NCBI GenBank assembly: GCA_001804205.1
Contig: MHFM01000007.1
Coordinates: 1,422-22,079 of the forward strand
Length of the DNA stretch: 20,658 nucleotides
Source: Omnitrophica bacterium RIFCSPLOWO2_01_FULL_45_10b
Lineage (GTDB): Bacteria > Omnitrophota > Omnitrophia > Omnitrophales > Danuiimicrobiaceae
Direction of reading: 5' to 3'
Both the position numbers and the translations under genes were made by a program. Under the pieces are notes generated by a model, which saw nothing but the letters and a program-made list of their open reading frames with translations, was not told where the DNA came from and did no database searches. Shown in pieces: positions 11,771 to 19,507 of this stretch; position 1 is the first letter of the stretch, and every line of letters begins with the position of its first letter.

Positions 11771-14134
11771 ATGCATTTATCTCGTCGTTACGGTTTGATG
11801 ATGGTTGCGCTTGTCAGCTTATTTGTGCTGGCCGTGGGGAATGGTGTTGCCCAAACAGAAGAGCAGAAACAAAGCCCAAAACAAGCTCAACCTCAAACAG
11901 CTGCGCCTGCTTCTAAGGAGCGCAGTTTAAACGTGATTCGAATTGATGTGCGCGGCAATCGAATTATTAACACCAATACGATTCTCAACAACATTAAGAC
12001 CAGGATTGGCGCAGAATTGAATCAACAAATGATTAACGATGATGTGAAGCGGCTTTATGGAACAGGTTTTTTTCAGGACATCCGGATTGATATTGAGGAA
12101 GCCGCGGCGGGAGTTCGCTTGATCGTTGTCGTCGATGAAAAACCGGTCATTCGCCGAGTTGTGATCGAAGGAAATGTACTCTTGAAAGAACGCGAAATTC
12201 GCAAAGAGTTAGGTTTTGTCGAGGGACAAACACTCGACGAATTTTCAATCAATGAAGGCGTTAATAAACTGAAGGATCGCTACGCCGGTAAGGGTTTTCG
12301 CTTTGCGAAGGTCCGTTACCGTGTTGAGACCGATCGTGTTACGAAGGAAGCAACTGTTTTCGTGACGGTTGAAGAAGGGGTAAAGTATCGAATCAACCAA
12401 GTAACATTTGAAGGAGTTAAATCATTTAAAGAAAGGCGTCTTAAGAAATTAATAAAGACCAAGCCGCGCGCCCTCTGGCTTTTGAGATTTGGCAGGTTCA
12501 AGGAAGAAAAATTTAAGGAAGACTTGGACCGGCTGGCCGCTTTTTATCAATCGCAAGGTTTTTTAGATGCCCGTGCCGCTCATGAATTTGGTTATGATGA
12601 GAGAAATGGTAAAATCAAAATTGTCGTTAAAATCGATGAAGGTAAGAGATATTACGCCGGCCGCGTTGACTTGAAAGGAGCAAAAGTGGTTCCGGAAAGC
12701 GAAATTTGGCAGCGGTTGAATATGTTGCCCGGCACTGTTTTTTCGCAGCAGGGTTTGGCGGAGGAAATGAAAACCATCCGAGATTACTATTACCGCTACG
12801 GTTATATGAATGTACAAATCGCTCCAACTGTTAATTTGAATCGTGACACCCAAAAGGTTGATGTGATGTATCAAATTGACGAGGGAGATCTTTACTTTGT
12901 CGATAAAGTTAAAATTCGCGGCAACACGAAGACAAAAGATATTGTAATTCGTCGTGAACTTCGGATCAGGCCGGGTGAGAAGTTTGATGGCGATGCCGTT
13001 GACAAGTCCAAACAGCGCCTTGAGAATCTCGGCTTTTTTGAAGAGGTTAGTTATGATACAGAACCTGCAAGCGCTCCAAACCGACGCGATATTGTTTTTA
13101 AGGTAAAAGAAAAGCGCACCGGCGAACTTTCATTTGGCGCAGGCGTTAGTTCGATTGATCAATTTGTCGGATTTGCCGAAATTGCCCAGAGAAATTTCGA
13201 TCTCTTGAATTGGCCGCGTTTTACAGGAGCCGGGCAAAGCATTGCACTGAAAGGAAGATGGGGAACCATTACCAGGGATTTTGAGTTTAGTTTTGACGAG
13301 CCTTATCTTTTTAACAAACCCATTTCTTTTGGTTTGGATGTATATGATGTTCGCACCGAGAACCGAAACGTAGATTGGCGCGAGGAACGCATGGGGATTG
13401 GCACTACTTTTGGCAAAGCATTAACCGATTTTTTAAGTACCGGCATTGGTTATAAGATTGAACGTGTTAGGCTCTTTGATATCGAAAGCGATGCCGCGCC
13501 AGATGTCTTGCTTTTTAGCGGAACAAATTTGTTGAGCCGCTTGAGAATTTTCCTGAATCGCGATACGCGCAACAGCGTTTTCTTTCCCACGAAAGGTTCG
13601 GTGGCCGGCGTTTCAGGCGAACTGATCGGTTCCTTTTTAGGAGGAGACCAGGATTATTATATTTTCCAAGCTAACGCAACAAAATACTGGAGCTTTGGAG
13701 GCGGCAAACATGTGATTGAGACCCGGATTCGAGGCGGTGTCACTGATGATATCGGGTCTGAGAAAGTGCCCGTTTTCGACCGCTTTTTTGCCGGTGGTTT
13801 CGGTACAGTCCGGGGTTATAATTTTAGGCGCGTTGGACCGATCGAAGGCGGCAGCGCCATTGGCGGCAATACCATGGCGATCGTTAATTTAGAATATACA
13901 TTTCCGCTCCCTTATCTTGACAACTTTAAAGGCGCTGTTTTTATTGATGCGGGCGATATTGAAAGTGAGAGCTATAAGCTTGATTTTGGAGAATTTCGGG
14001 TGAGTATTGGACCAGGCGTCAAAATCAATACCCCCATTGGGCCGCTTGCTTTCTATTATGGTTTGCCGATTGTCAACCGAGATATCGAGGACCGCAACGG
14101 CAGATTTGAATTTAGTTTGAGTCGTAGTTTTTAA
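11771..14134 (+). CDS. bamA: outer membrane protein assembly factor BamA
   Basis: BamA is the Omp85-family core that folds beta-barrels into the outer membrane. A signal peptide is evident: RR near residue 5, a hydrophobic core at 9-22, and probable cleavage after Val26-Ala27. Several POTRA domains fill about 50-430; each repeats a pattern such as VIRRVVIEGNVLLKEREIRK. The C-terminal barrel (about 440-787) contains VRGY at 680-683, the Omp85 lid-loop motif (VRGF/Y), and ends in SLSRSF with the terminal aromatic of the beta-signal. At 787 residues it is close to E. coli (810). The next genes, skp and lpx, follow the usual bamA-skp-lpx order, though lpxD is missing. TTAGG just before the ATG acts as ribosome-binding site. 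Confidence 0.97.
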   Translation: MHLSRRYGLMMVALVSLFVLAVGNGVAQTEEQKQSPKQAQPQTAAPASKERSLNVIRIDVRGNRIINTNTILNNIKTRIGAELNQQMINDDVKRLYGTGFFQDIRIDIEEAAAGVRLIVVVDEKPVIRRVVIEGNVLLKEREIRKELGFVEGQTLDEFSINEGVNKLKDRYAGKGFRFAKVRYRVETDRVTKEATVFVTVEEGVKYRINQVTFEGVKSFKERRLKKLIKTKPRALWLLRFGRFKEEKFKEDLDRLAAFYQSQGFLDARAAHEFGYDERNGKIKIVVKIDEGKRYYAGRVDLKGAKVVPESEIWQRLNMLPGTVFSQQGLAEEMKTIRDYYYRYGYMNVQIAPTVNLNRDTQKVDVMYQIDEGDLYFVDKVKIRGNTKTKDIVIRRELRIRPGEKFDGDAVDKSKQRLENLGFFEEVSYDTEPASAPNRRDIVFKVKEKRTGELSFGAGVSSIDQFVGFAEIAQRNFDLLNWPRFTGAGQSIALKGRWGTITRDFEFSFDEPYLFNKPISFGLDVYDVRTENRNVDWREERMGIGTTFGKALTDFLSTGIGYKIERVRLFDIESDAAPDVLLFSGTNLLSRLRIFLNRDTRNSVFFPTKGSVAGVSGELIGSFLGGDQDYYIFQANATKYWSFGGGKHVIETRIRGGVTDDIGSEKVPVFDRFFAGGFGTVRGYNFRRVGPIEGGSAIGGNTMAIVNLEYTFPLPYLDNFKGAVFIDAGDIESESYKLDFGEFRVSIGPGVKINTPIGPLAFYYGLPIVNRDIEDRNGRFEFSLSRSF

Positions 14135-14186
14135 GAAATCAATGTTAAGCTTAGCAATGAATACAATCAAAAAGGAGCGAACCACA

Positions 14187-14720
14187 ATGAAAAAAGAAAT
14201 GGGAAAATTCGTTTTAACTCTTAGTTTGATCACTGTTCTTTTAACAACATTTTCTGGCCTTTCTTTTGCTGCTGCGGAGAAGAAGATGGGAACGGTTGAT
14301 ATCGGGAAAGTGTTTGATGAGTATGAGAAAACTAAGAAATATGATCAAGATTTCCAAACCCAAGGCCGCGGCAAACAGGAAGAGCGCGATGCCATTGTCC
14401 ATGAAATTCGAAGGCTTCGGGACGAGCAATCTTTGGTTTCAGACAATGCAAAGCAGGAAAAGCAAAAAGCAATTGATGAAAAAATGAAGAGCCTTGAAAA
14501 TTTTGATAACGAAATCCGGAAAACTTTAGGTGAAAAGCGTAATCAAGCGGTTAAAGAAGTATTTCAGGATATCGAAAATGTGATGACTCAATATGGGGAG
14601 CGAAAAGGTTATGACCTAATCCTCAATGACCGCGCCCTGCTGTATAAGAATAAGCAGTATGATGTGACCGCGGATATTTTGAAAGAATTAAATGATAATT
14701 ACAAAAAGGGGAAACGTTAG
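14187..14720 (+). CDS. periplasmic chaperone, Skp/OmpH family
   Basis: A Skp-like chaperone holds unfolded outer-membrane proteins in the periplasm for BamA. I place the start at 14187 rather than at the first in-frame ATG (14142), because AAGGAG (14172-14176) lies 9-10 nt ahead of it and the signal peptide then begins correctly (MKKEMGKFVLTLSLITVLL). Cleavage is likely after the FAA region near residue 30. The mature part starts MGTVDIGKVFDEYEKTKKY, the family's first strand and helix. A long Lys/Glu/Gln coiled-coil hairpin (about 45-130) follows, then the closing strand GYDLILNDRALLY. It is 177 residues and sits between bamA and the lpx genes as usual. Confidence 0.9.
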   Translation: MKKEMGKFVLTLSLITVLLTTFSGLSFAAAEKKMGTVDIGKVFDEYEKTKKYDQDFQTQGRGKQEERDAIVHEIRRLRDEQSLVSDNAKQEKQKAIDEKMKSLENFDNEIRKTLGEKRNQAVKEVFQDIENVMTQYGERKGYDLILNDRALLYKNKQYDVTADILKELNDNYKKGKR

Positions 14721-14757
14721 CCGATGATAAGAATGTAAGTTTTTCTTCGGTTTGATT

Positions 14758-16080
14758 ATGGAGATGCAAAAAACACTTTGTAAAGAAATCGAATTTAATG
14801 GCCGCGGGCTTCATACGGGCTTAGAAACCCGGATTGTGATTAAGCCTGCCGAAGTAGGGAGAGGCATTGTTTTTGTTCGCATTTATGACGATCAGAAAGC
14901 TACTTTTCCGGCCACGATCGATTCAATGTATCCAGGCGAAGGCAGGCAAACTTCGCTTGGGAATGGCTCGCTCAGAATTCGAACTGTAGAGCATCTGATG
15001 GCTACATTTCATGGGCTTGGAATTGATAATGCCGTTGTGGAAGTTGAAGGCGAAGAAATTCCGGGTTTCGACGGGAGCGCCAAGTATTTCGTGGATCGGA
15101 TTTTGGAAGTCGGCCTTCTTTCTCAGGGCAAACCGCGCGACTATCTTTATCTTTCGGAGCCGATTTACCTTGATGAAGGCGGCCAGTCGCTCATTGCGCT
15201 CCCTTATCGTGAAGGCCTTAAGCTATCGTATTCCTTGAGCTATCAACATCGGGATCTCCGGGATCAGTTTTTTAGTTCCTCAGTTACCCCGGAAGTATTT
15301 GAAAGAGAATTAGCTCCGGCGCGCACGTTTTGCTTAAAAGAGGAAGCGCTCGCGTTAAAAGCCCAAGGTTTTGGGCAAGGCGCTGACTGGGAGAATACGC
15401 TTGTTTTTGAAAACAATCTCCCGCTCCACAATAAGCTTCGTTTTCCGAACGAGGCCTGCCGGCATAAAGTGATGGATCTTTTAGGGGATTTATATTTGGT
15501 AGGTAAGCCGCTCAGGGCTCATGTGATTGCGTGTCGGAGCGGCCATGTTAAAAATATGAAACTGGTAGCCAAATTACGTGCTACCATTGCCAAGAGGGAG
15601 CAAAGCATTCAAATGAGCACGCCGAAACGGGAATTGCCGCGGGAATTGGATGTCAATGAAATCCAAAAAATTATCCCCCATCGTTATCCATTTCTTTTGG
15701 TGGATAAAATCATTGACCTCATACCGGGCGAGAGAGCTGTCGGGATTAAAAATGTTACCATTAATGAATATTATTTCCGAGGCCATTTTCCGGGCCATCC
15801 CGTTATGCCTGGAGTCTTAATTCTGGAGGCATTGGCCCAAGTTGGCGGTGTTTTGATGCTCAGCCGGCCTGAAAATCGCGGCAAGTTAGCGTATTTCATG
15901 ACGATTGAAGGAGTGAAATTTCGCCAACCGGTTCATCCCGGAGATCAACTTCGGCTTGAAGCACAGGTGATTAAGATTAGATCAAAAACAGGGCAATGTA
16001 CGGGAAAAGCCTATGTGGGCGAGAAATTGGTATGCGAGGCAGAGGTTAAATTTGCCCTCGTGGAGTCGACAGAGAAATGA
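14758..16080 (+). CDS. lpxC-fabZ: fused LpxC deacetylase / FabZ dehydratase
   Basis: The N-terminal half (about 1-285) is LpxC, the zinc deacetylase that commits UDP-acyl-GlcNAc to lipid A. The C-terminal half (about 295-440) is FabZ, the 3-hydroxyacyl-ACP dehydratase. LpxC zinc ligands are His79 in VEHLMATFHG and His236/Asp240 in RHKVMDLLGD; His263 in SGHVKN is the catalytic base region. FabZ has IPHRYPFLLVD, GHFPGHPVMPGV (His343) and Glu357 in LEALAQ. Such fusions are known in Bacteroidetes and other diderms. I chose ATG 14758 because it puts the first zinc His at 79 as in E. coli; TTG 14752 and ATG 14764 are alternatives, and none has a clear ribosome-binding site. The stop overlaps lpxA by 4 nt. 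Confidence 0.95.
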   Translation: MEMQKTLCKEIEFNGRGLHTGLETRIVIKPAEVGRGIVFVRIYDDQKATFPATIDSMYPGEGRQTSLGNGSLRIRTVEHLMATFHGLGIDNAVVEVEGEEIPGFDGSAKYFVDRILEVGLLSQGKPRDYLYLSEPIYLDEGGQSLIALPYREGLKLSYSLSYQHRDLRDQFFSSSVTPEVFERELAPARTFCLKEEALALKAQGFGQGADWENTLVFENNLPLHNKLRFPNEACRHKVMDLLGDLYLVGKPLRAHVIACRSGHVKNMKLVAKLRATIAKREQSIQMSTPKRELPRELDVNEIQKIIPHRYPFLLVDKIIDLIPGERAVGIKNVTINEYYFRGHFPGHPVMPGVLILEALAQVGGVLMLSRPENRGKLAYFMTIEGVKFRQPVHPGDQLRLEAQVIKIRSKTGQCTGKAYVGEKLVCEAEVKFALVESTEK

Positions 16081-16868
16081 GCGTCGAAACGCGGAAAACG
16101 TATATTCATCCCACCGCTCTTGTCGATCCTGAAGCAGAGCTTGGAATCGGGGTTTCGATCGGTCCTTACTCGATTGTGGAAGCTAATGTGGTCATTGGAG
16201 ATGGAACTTCAGTTGGTGCGCGCGTTTCAATCGAAGGCCATACGACCATTGGCAAAGACAACCAGATTTTTACCGGGGCTGTTATTGGCAGTGTAACGCA
16301 GGACAAAAAATACGACGGTGGAATTACCTATCTTAAAATTGGCGACCGAAACAAAATCCGCGAGTATGTGACCATCAATCCGGGAACTCAAGATGGTTCC
16401 GAAACAACGGTTGGTAATGATAATTTAATCATGGCGTACGCCCATGTTGCCCATGATTGCGTGATCGGAAACGAAACAACCATTGCAAATGCCGGTACTT
16501 TAGCAGGACATGTGATTGTTGAAGATTGCGCTATCATCGGCGGATTGGCCGGAATCCACCAGTTTGTACGCATTGGCCATTTAGCGATTATGGGCGGCAG
16601 TTCAAAGGCCGCTCAAGACATTCCTCCCTATGTTATGGTCGATGGACATCCTGCCAAGGCTTACGGATTGAACGTAGTGGGGATGGAACGCGCAGGGATT
16701 TCCAAGGAAGAACGGCTTCTTTTGAAACGCGCCTTCAAAATTATTTTCCGTTCCCAGCTTTCCACAAAGAGCGCAATTAAAACTCTTCAAAGCGATTTAC
16801 CAAAAACACCCGCCATCACAAGGCTCATAAAATTTTTAGAGACTTCCGAACGCGGAATCTGTAAGTAA
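16077..16868 (+). CDS. lpxA: UDP-N-acetylglucosamine O-acyltransferase LpxA
   Basis: LpxA transfers a 3-hydroxyacyl chain from ACP to UDP-GlcNAc, the first step of lipid A synthesis. The protein starts IHPTALVDPEAELG and runs through hexapeptide repeats of a left-handed beta-helix (about 10-190). The catalytic His126 is in AHVAHDCVIGN (E. coli His125), and GGLAGIHQFVRIG is the conserved later coil. The C-terminal helical part (about 200-263) ends with the AIKTLQSDLPK type helix. The length of 263 matches E. coli (262). It overlaps lpxC-fabZ by ATGA. LpxA is the acyltransferase preceding the LpxC step, and FabZ competes for the same hydroxyacyl-ACP, so the grouping makes metabolic sense. Confidence 0.96.
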   Translation: MSVETRKTYIHPTALVDPEAELGIGVSIGPYSIVEANVVIGDGTSVGARVSIEGHTTIGKDNQIFTGAVIGSVTQDKKYDGGITYLKIGDRNKIREYVTINPGTQDGSETTVGNDNLIMAYAHVAHDCVIGNETTIANAGTLAGHVIVEDCAIIGGLAGIHQFVRIGHLAIMGGSSKAAQDIPPYVMVDGHPAKAYGLNVVGMERAGISKEERLLLKRAFKIIFRSQLSTKSAIKTLQSDLPKTPAITRLIKFLETSERGICK

Positions 16869-16913
16869 TTTAATATAAACAACTTACAGCAACAGTAGTC
16901 CATTATATTTCCC

Positions 16914-16941
16914 TTCTACAAATTTGTATTTGTGCTATAAT
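16914..16941 (+). promoter_or_regulatory. extended -10 promoter for lpxI
   Basis: TATAAT at 16936-16941 is a perfect -10, preceded by TGC, giving the extended TGnTATAAT form. The -35 is weak (TTCTAC, 16914-16919, 16-nt spacing). The palindrome ACAAATTTGT (16918-16927) lies between them and could be an operator. Transcription should begin near 16948, only about 8 nt before the lpxI ATG. Confidence 0.65.
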
Positions 16942-16955
16942 TACACTTTTGTCAT

Positions 16956-17771
16956 ATGAGTAAAACATTAGGATTGATTACAGGTAATGGGATTTTACCC
17001 GAACTTCTGGCCAGAGAGGCCCGTAAGGTGGGTCGCCGTGTTGCGGTTTGCGCCATTGAAGGGGAAACCAATCCGTCCATTAGCTTGCTTGCCGATGCGA
17101 CAGAGTGGATTCGCTTGGGCCAGCTTGGCCGCATCATTAAATTTTTCAATGGCCAGGGCGTTCGAGAAGCAGTCATGGCGGGAAAAATTACGAAAACAAA
17201 TTTGTTTAAAGGTAATATCAGGCCTGATTTGGAAATGATCAAAGCGCTCGCCAAGGCAAAAAATCATTCTGACGATTCGCTTCTCGGAGGCATTGCTGAT
17301 CATTTGGAACGCAAAGGAATCAAACTTTTAAATTCCACCGCCTTTTTAAGCGAAGAAACTTTGCCTCAGAGGGGAATTTTGACGATGCGAAAACCTTCCA
17401 AAAAAGAATTAATCGATATTGATTTTGGCTGGCACTTGGCGAAACAAATGGGGCGTCTTGATATTGGCCAGACGGTGGTCGTGAAAAATCAAGCCGTATT
17501 AGCGGTTGAAGCCATTGAAGGTACGGATCAAGCCATTCTGCGCGGCGGCGCTTTGGGAGCCGGTCAAGTGGTTGTGGTAAAAGTAGCAAAACCGAATCAG
17601 GACATGCGCTTTGATGTTCCTACCGTTGGACTTGGAACGCTTGAAGCTATGATTGAGGCAAAGGCTTCCGTATTGGCTTTTGAAGCGGGCAAAACCATTA
17701 TTTTGGAACGGAAACGTTTCATTGAAAAAGCAAACGCTCACAAAATAGCAGTCGTAGCAAAGGAAAGTTGA
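16956..17771 (+). CDS. lpxI: UDP-2,3-diacylglucosamine pyrophosphatase LpxI
   Basis: LpxI hydrolyses UDP-2,3-diacylglucosamine to lipid X, replacing LpxH in many diderms that lack it. The protein has the family's N-terminal domain beginning LGLITGNGILPELLAREARK, with VMAGKITKTNLF, and the C-terminal catalytic domain with VEAIEGTDQAILRGG and KPNQDMRFDVPTVGLGTLE. Asp216 and Asp220 of this motif correspond to the region of the metal/catalytic Asp of Caulobacter LpxI. The length of 271 is typical. The gene has its own promoter and no Shine-Dalgarno: the predicted leader is about 8 nt. The activator gene starts one base after its stop. Confidence 0.94.
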   Translation: MSKTLGLITGNGILPELLAREARKVGRRVAVCAIEGETNPSISLLADATEWIRLGQLGRIIKFFNGQGVREAVMAGKITKTNLFKGNIRPDLEMIKALAKAKNHSDDSLLGGIADHLERKGIKLLNSTAFLSEETLPQRGILTMRKPSKKELIDIDFGWHLAKQMGRLDIGQTVVVKNQAVLAVEAIEGTDQAILRGGALGAGQVVVVKVAKPNQDMRFDVPTVGLGTLEAMIEAKASVLAFEAGKTIILERKRFIEKANAHKIAVVAKES

Positions 17772-17772
17772 A

Positions 17773-19320
17773 ATGAAAACGGCAGTGCGCAGCGGCAAAA
17801 CGCAGATGAAGGAGTTAGAAGCTTTAACGGAAATTTCAAAAGCCATTTCTTCTTCACTTGATTTGAAAACCGTCATACAAAATATTCTCAATATTCTGCA
17901 TGAACATTTGGGCATGGAGCGCGGAACCATTACGCTTTTGGATCCGGAGACCAAAGAGCTTTCCATTGAAGTCGCCTGCGGTCTTGACCTTGAGGAGATC
18001 AAACGCGGCCGTTATAAGATTGGCGAAGGAATTACGGGAAAAGTAGTGGCGGCAGGCGAACCGATCGTGGTTCCCAATGTGGGTCAAGAACCTCTTTTTT
18101 TAAACCGCACCAAAGCCCGAAGTGACCTTGCCAAATCAAATGTCGCCTTCATTTGTGTTCCTGTTAAATTGGAAGACAAAACAATAGGCGCGTTAAGTGT
18201 TGACCGCTTGTTTCGCGAAGAGGTTGCTTTTGACGAAGACGTGCGGCTTCTTACGATTATCGCTTCTATGATTTCTCAAGCAGTACGGATTCATGGGTTG
18301 ATTGAAAAGAAAACAGAATCGCTGACCAGTGAAAATTTAAGGTTGAAAAGCGAACTCAAGCGTAAGTTTCATCCCGTTAATATTGTGGGCGAGAGCAAGC
18401 GGATGACCGATGTTTATTCTTCCATTGATTTGGTATCTACCACAAAGGCCACCGTTATTTTGCGGGGCGAAAGCGGTACAGGGAAGGAATTAGCCGCACG
18501 AGCGATTCATTATCATGGCGATCGGGCAGATAAGCCCTTTATTAAGGTTTCTTGCGCATCGCTTCCAGATACTCTTTTGGAAAGCGAACTGTTTGGTTAT
18601 GAGAAAGGCGCTTTTACGGGTGCAATGGCAATGAAACGCGGCCGCTTTGAACTTGCGCATACCGGCACGCTTCTTCTAGATGAAATTGGTGATATTCCGT
18701 TGTCAACTCAGGTTAAACTTCTGCGCGTCCTGCAGGAAAAGGAATTTGAACGTTTGGGGGGCGTTGAAACCATCCGCGTCGATATCCGATTAATTGTAGC
18801 CACCAATAAGAATCTGGAAGAGGAAGTCAAAGAAGGAAACTTTCGCGAGGATCTTTATTACCGGCTCAATGTCATTCCCATTTTCATCCCTTCTCTCCGG
18901 GAGCGCAAAGAGGATTTACCTTTACTTGTTCAGCATTTTCTTGAAAAAGCCAATCGCGAGAACAGCAAACAGGTGAAACGGGTTTCGGATGAAGCCTGGG
19001 AGTATATTATGAATTATTCCTGGCCGGGAAATGTGCGCGAAGTGGAAAATGCCATTGAACGAGCGGTTGTCATGTGTCAAAAAGAGGTCATTGGCAGAGA
19101 ACATTTTCCGATTGATTTGCAGGCCAATATCAAACCATCTGATGATTCCTTCAATCAGTTTGAAGTTGTTCAAAAATTGCCGGTCGCCATTGAAAATTTA
19201 GAAAAACGATTGCTGTCTTTAGCCCTCGATAAAACAAAAGGCAATAAAAGGAAAGCCGCCCGCCTGCTAGGAGTTACCGAAAGAGTGCTTGGTTATAAGG
19301 TGAAACATCTCAAGTTGTAG
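17773..19320 (+). CDS. NifA-like sigma-54-dependent activator (GAF-AAA+-Fis HTH)
   Basis: This 515-residue enhancer-binding protein drives sigma-54 RNA polymerase. An N-terminal GAF sensor domain (about 20-175) is followed by a linker helix and the AAA+ domain. That domain has Walker A GESGTGKE at 232-239, the sigma-54-contacting GAFTGA loop at 279-284, Walker B LLLDEIGD with Asp303/Glu304, and RLNVIPIFIPSLRER and WPGNVRE later. The C-terminal Fis-type helix-turn-helix (about 490-515, KAARLLGVTERVLGYKVKHL) resembles NifA, but the Cys cluster of oxygen-sensitive NifAs is absent. AAGGA lies 8 nt upstream of the ATG. No nif genes are in view. The sigma-54 promoter 134 nt downstream is the obvious candidate target, so nitrogen control is likely but inferred. 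Confidence 0.92.
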   Translation: MKTAVRSGKTQMKELEALTEISKAISSSLDLKTVIQNILNILHEHLGMERGTITLLDPETKELSIEVACGLDLEEIKRGRYKIGEGITGKVVAAGEPIVVPNVGQEPLFLNRTKARSDLAKSNVAFICVPVKLEDKTIGALSVDRLFREEVAFDEDVRLLTIIASMISQAVRIHGLIEKKTESLTSENLRLKSELKRKFHPVNIVGESKRMTDVYSSIDLVSTTKATVILRGESGTGKELAARAIHYHGDRADKPFIKVSCASLPDTLLESELFGYEKGAFTGAMAMKRGRFELAHTGTLLLDEIGDIPLSTQVKLLRVLQEKEFERLGGVETIRVDIRLIVATNKNLEEEVKEGNFREDLYYRLNVIPIFIPSLRERKEDLPLLVQHFLEKANRENSKQVKRVSDEAWEYIMNYSWPGNVREVENAIERAVVMCQKEVIGREHFPIDLQANIKPSDDSFNQFEVVQKLPVAIENLEKRLLSLALDKTKGNKRKAARLLGVTERVLGYKVKHLKL

Positions 19321-19353
19321 AAGTCTTAAAAACAGACAAAAATGTTATTTTCT

Positions 19354-19385
19354 ACAAAATTGTTTGTTTTGTTCGTTCTTTTTTT
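19354..19385 (+). terminator. weak candidate terminator
   Basis: ACAAAA (19354-19359)/TTTTGT (19367-19372) forms an AT-only stem with a 7-nt loop, and seven Ts follow at 19379-19385. The stem is too weak to be convincing. The same dyads could instead be activator-binding sequences upstream of the sigma-54 promoter. Confidence 0.2.
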
Positions 19386-19453
19386 GATGCAAAAACAAGC
19401 TAGTGATATCGGCAAGAGATGCTCTCCCCTTAATATTTAATTTTCTCAAACGC

Positions 19454-19469
19454 TGGCATGGCTATTGCA
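19454..19469 (+). promoter_or_regulatory. sigma-54 (-24/-12) promoter of amtB
   Basis: TGGCATG-N4-TTGCA fits the sigma-54 consensus. The invariant GG (19455-19456) and GC (19467-19468) are separated by exactly 10 nt. Transcription would begin near 19480, leaving a ~28-nt leader with GGAGG (19497-19501) before the ATG at 19508. Upstream, the dyads AACA-N8-TGTT (19331-19346) and AGAG-ATG-CTCT (19415-19425) could be enhancer sites; neither matches TGT-N10-ACA exactly. Confidence 0.88.
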
Positions 19470-19507
19470 TATATTTTGAGGCACATTTTTATAACTGGAG
19501 GTAAAAA

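Noticed and set aside
14142..14186. Earlier in-frame start for the Skp-like gene
   Set aside because: It would put 15 extra residues before the signal peptide, and the AAGGAG at 14172-14176 fits the start at 14187.
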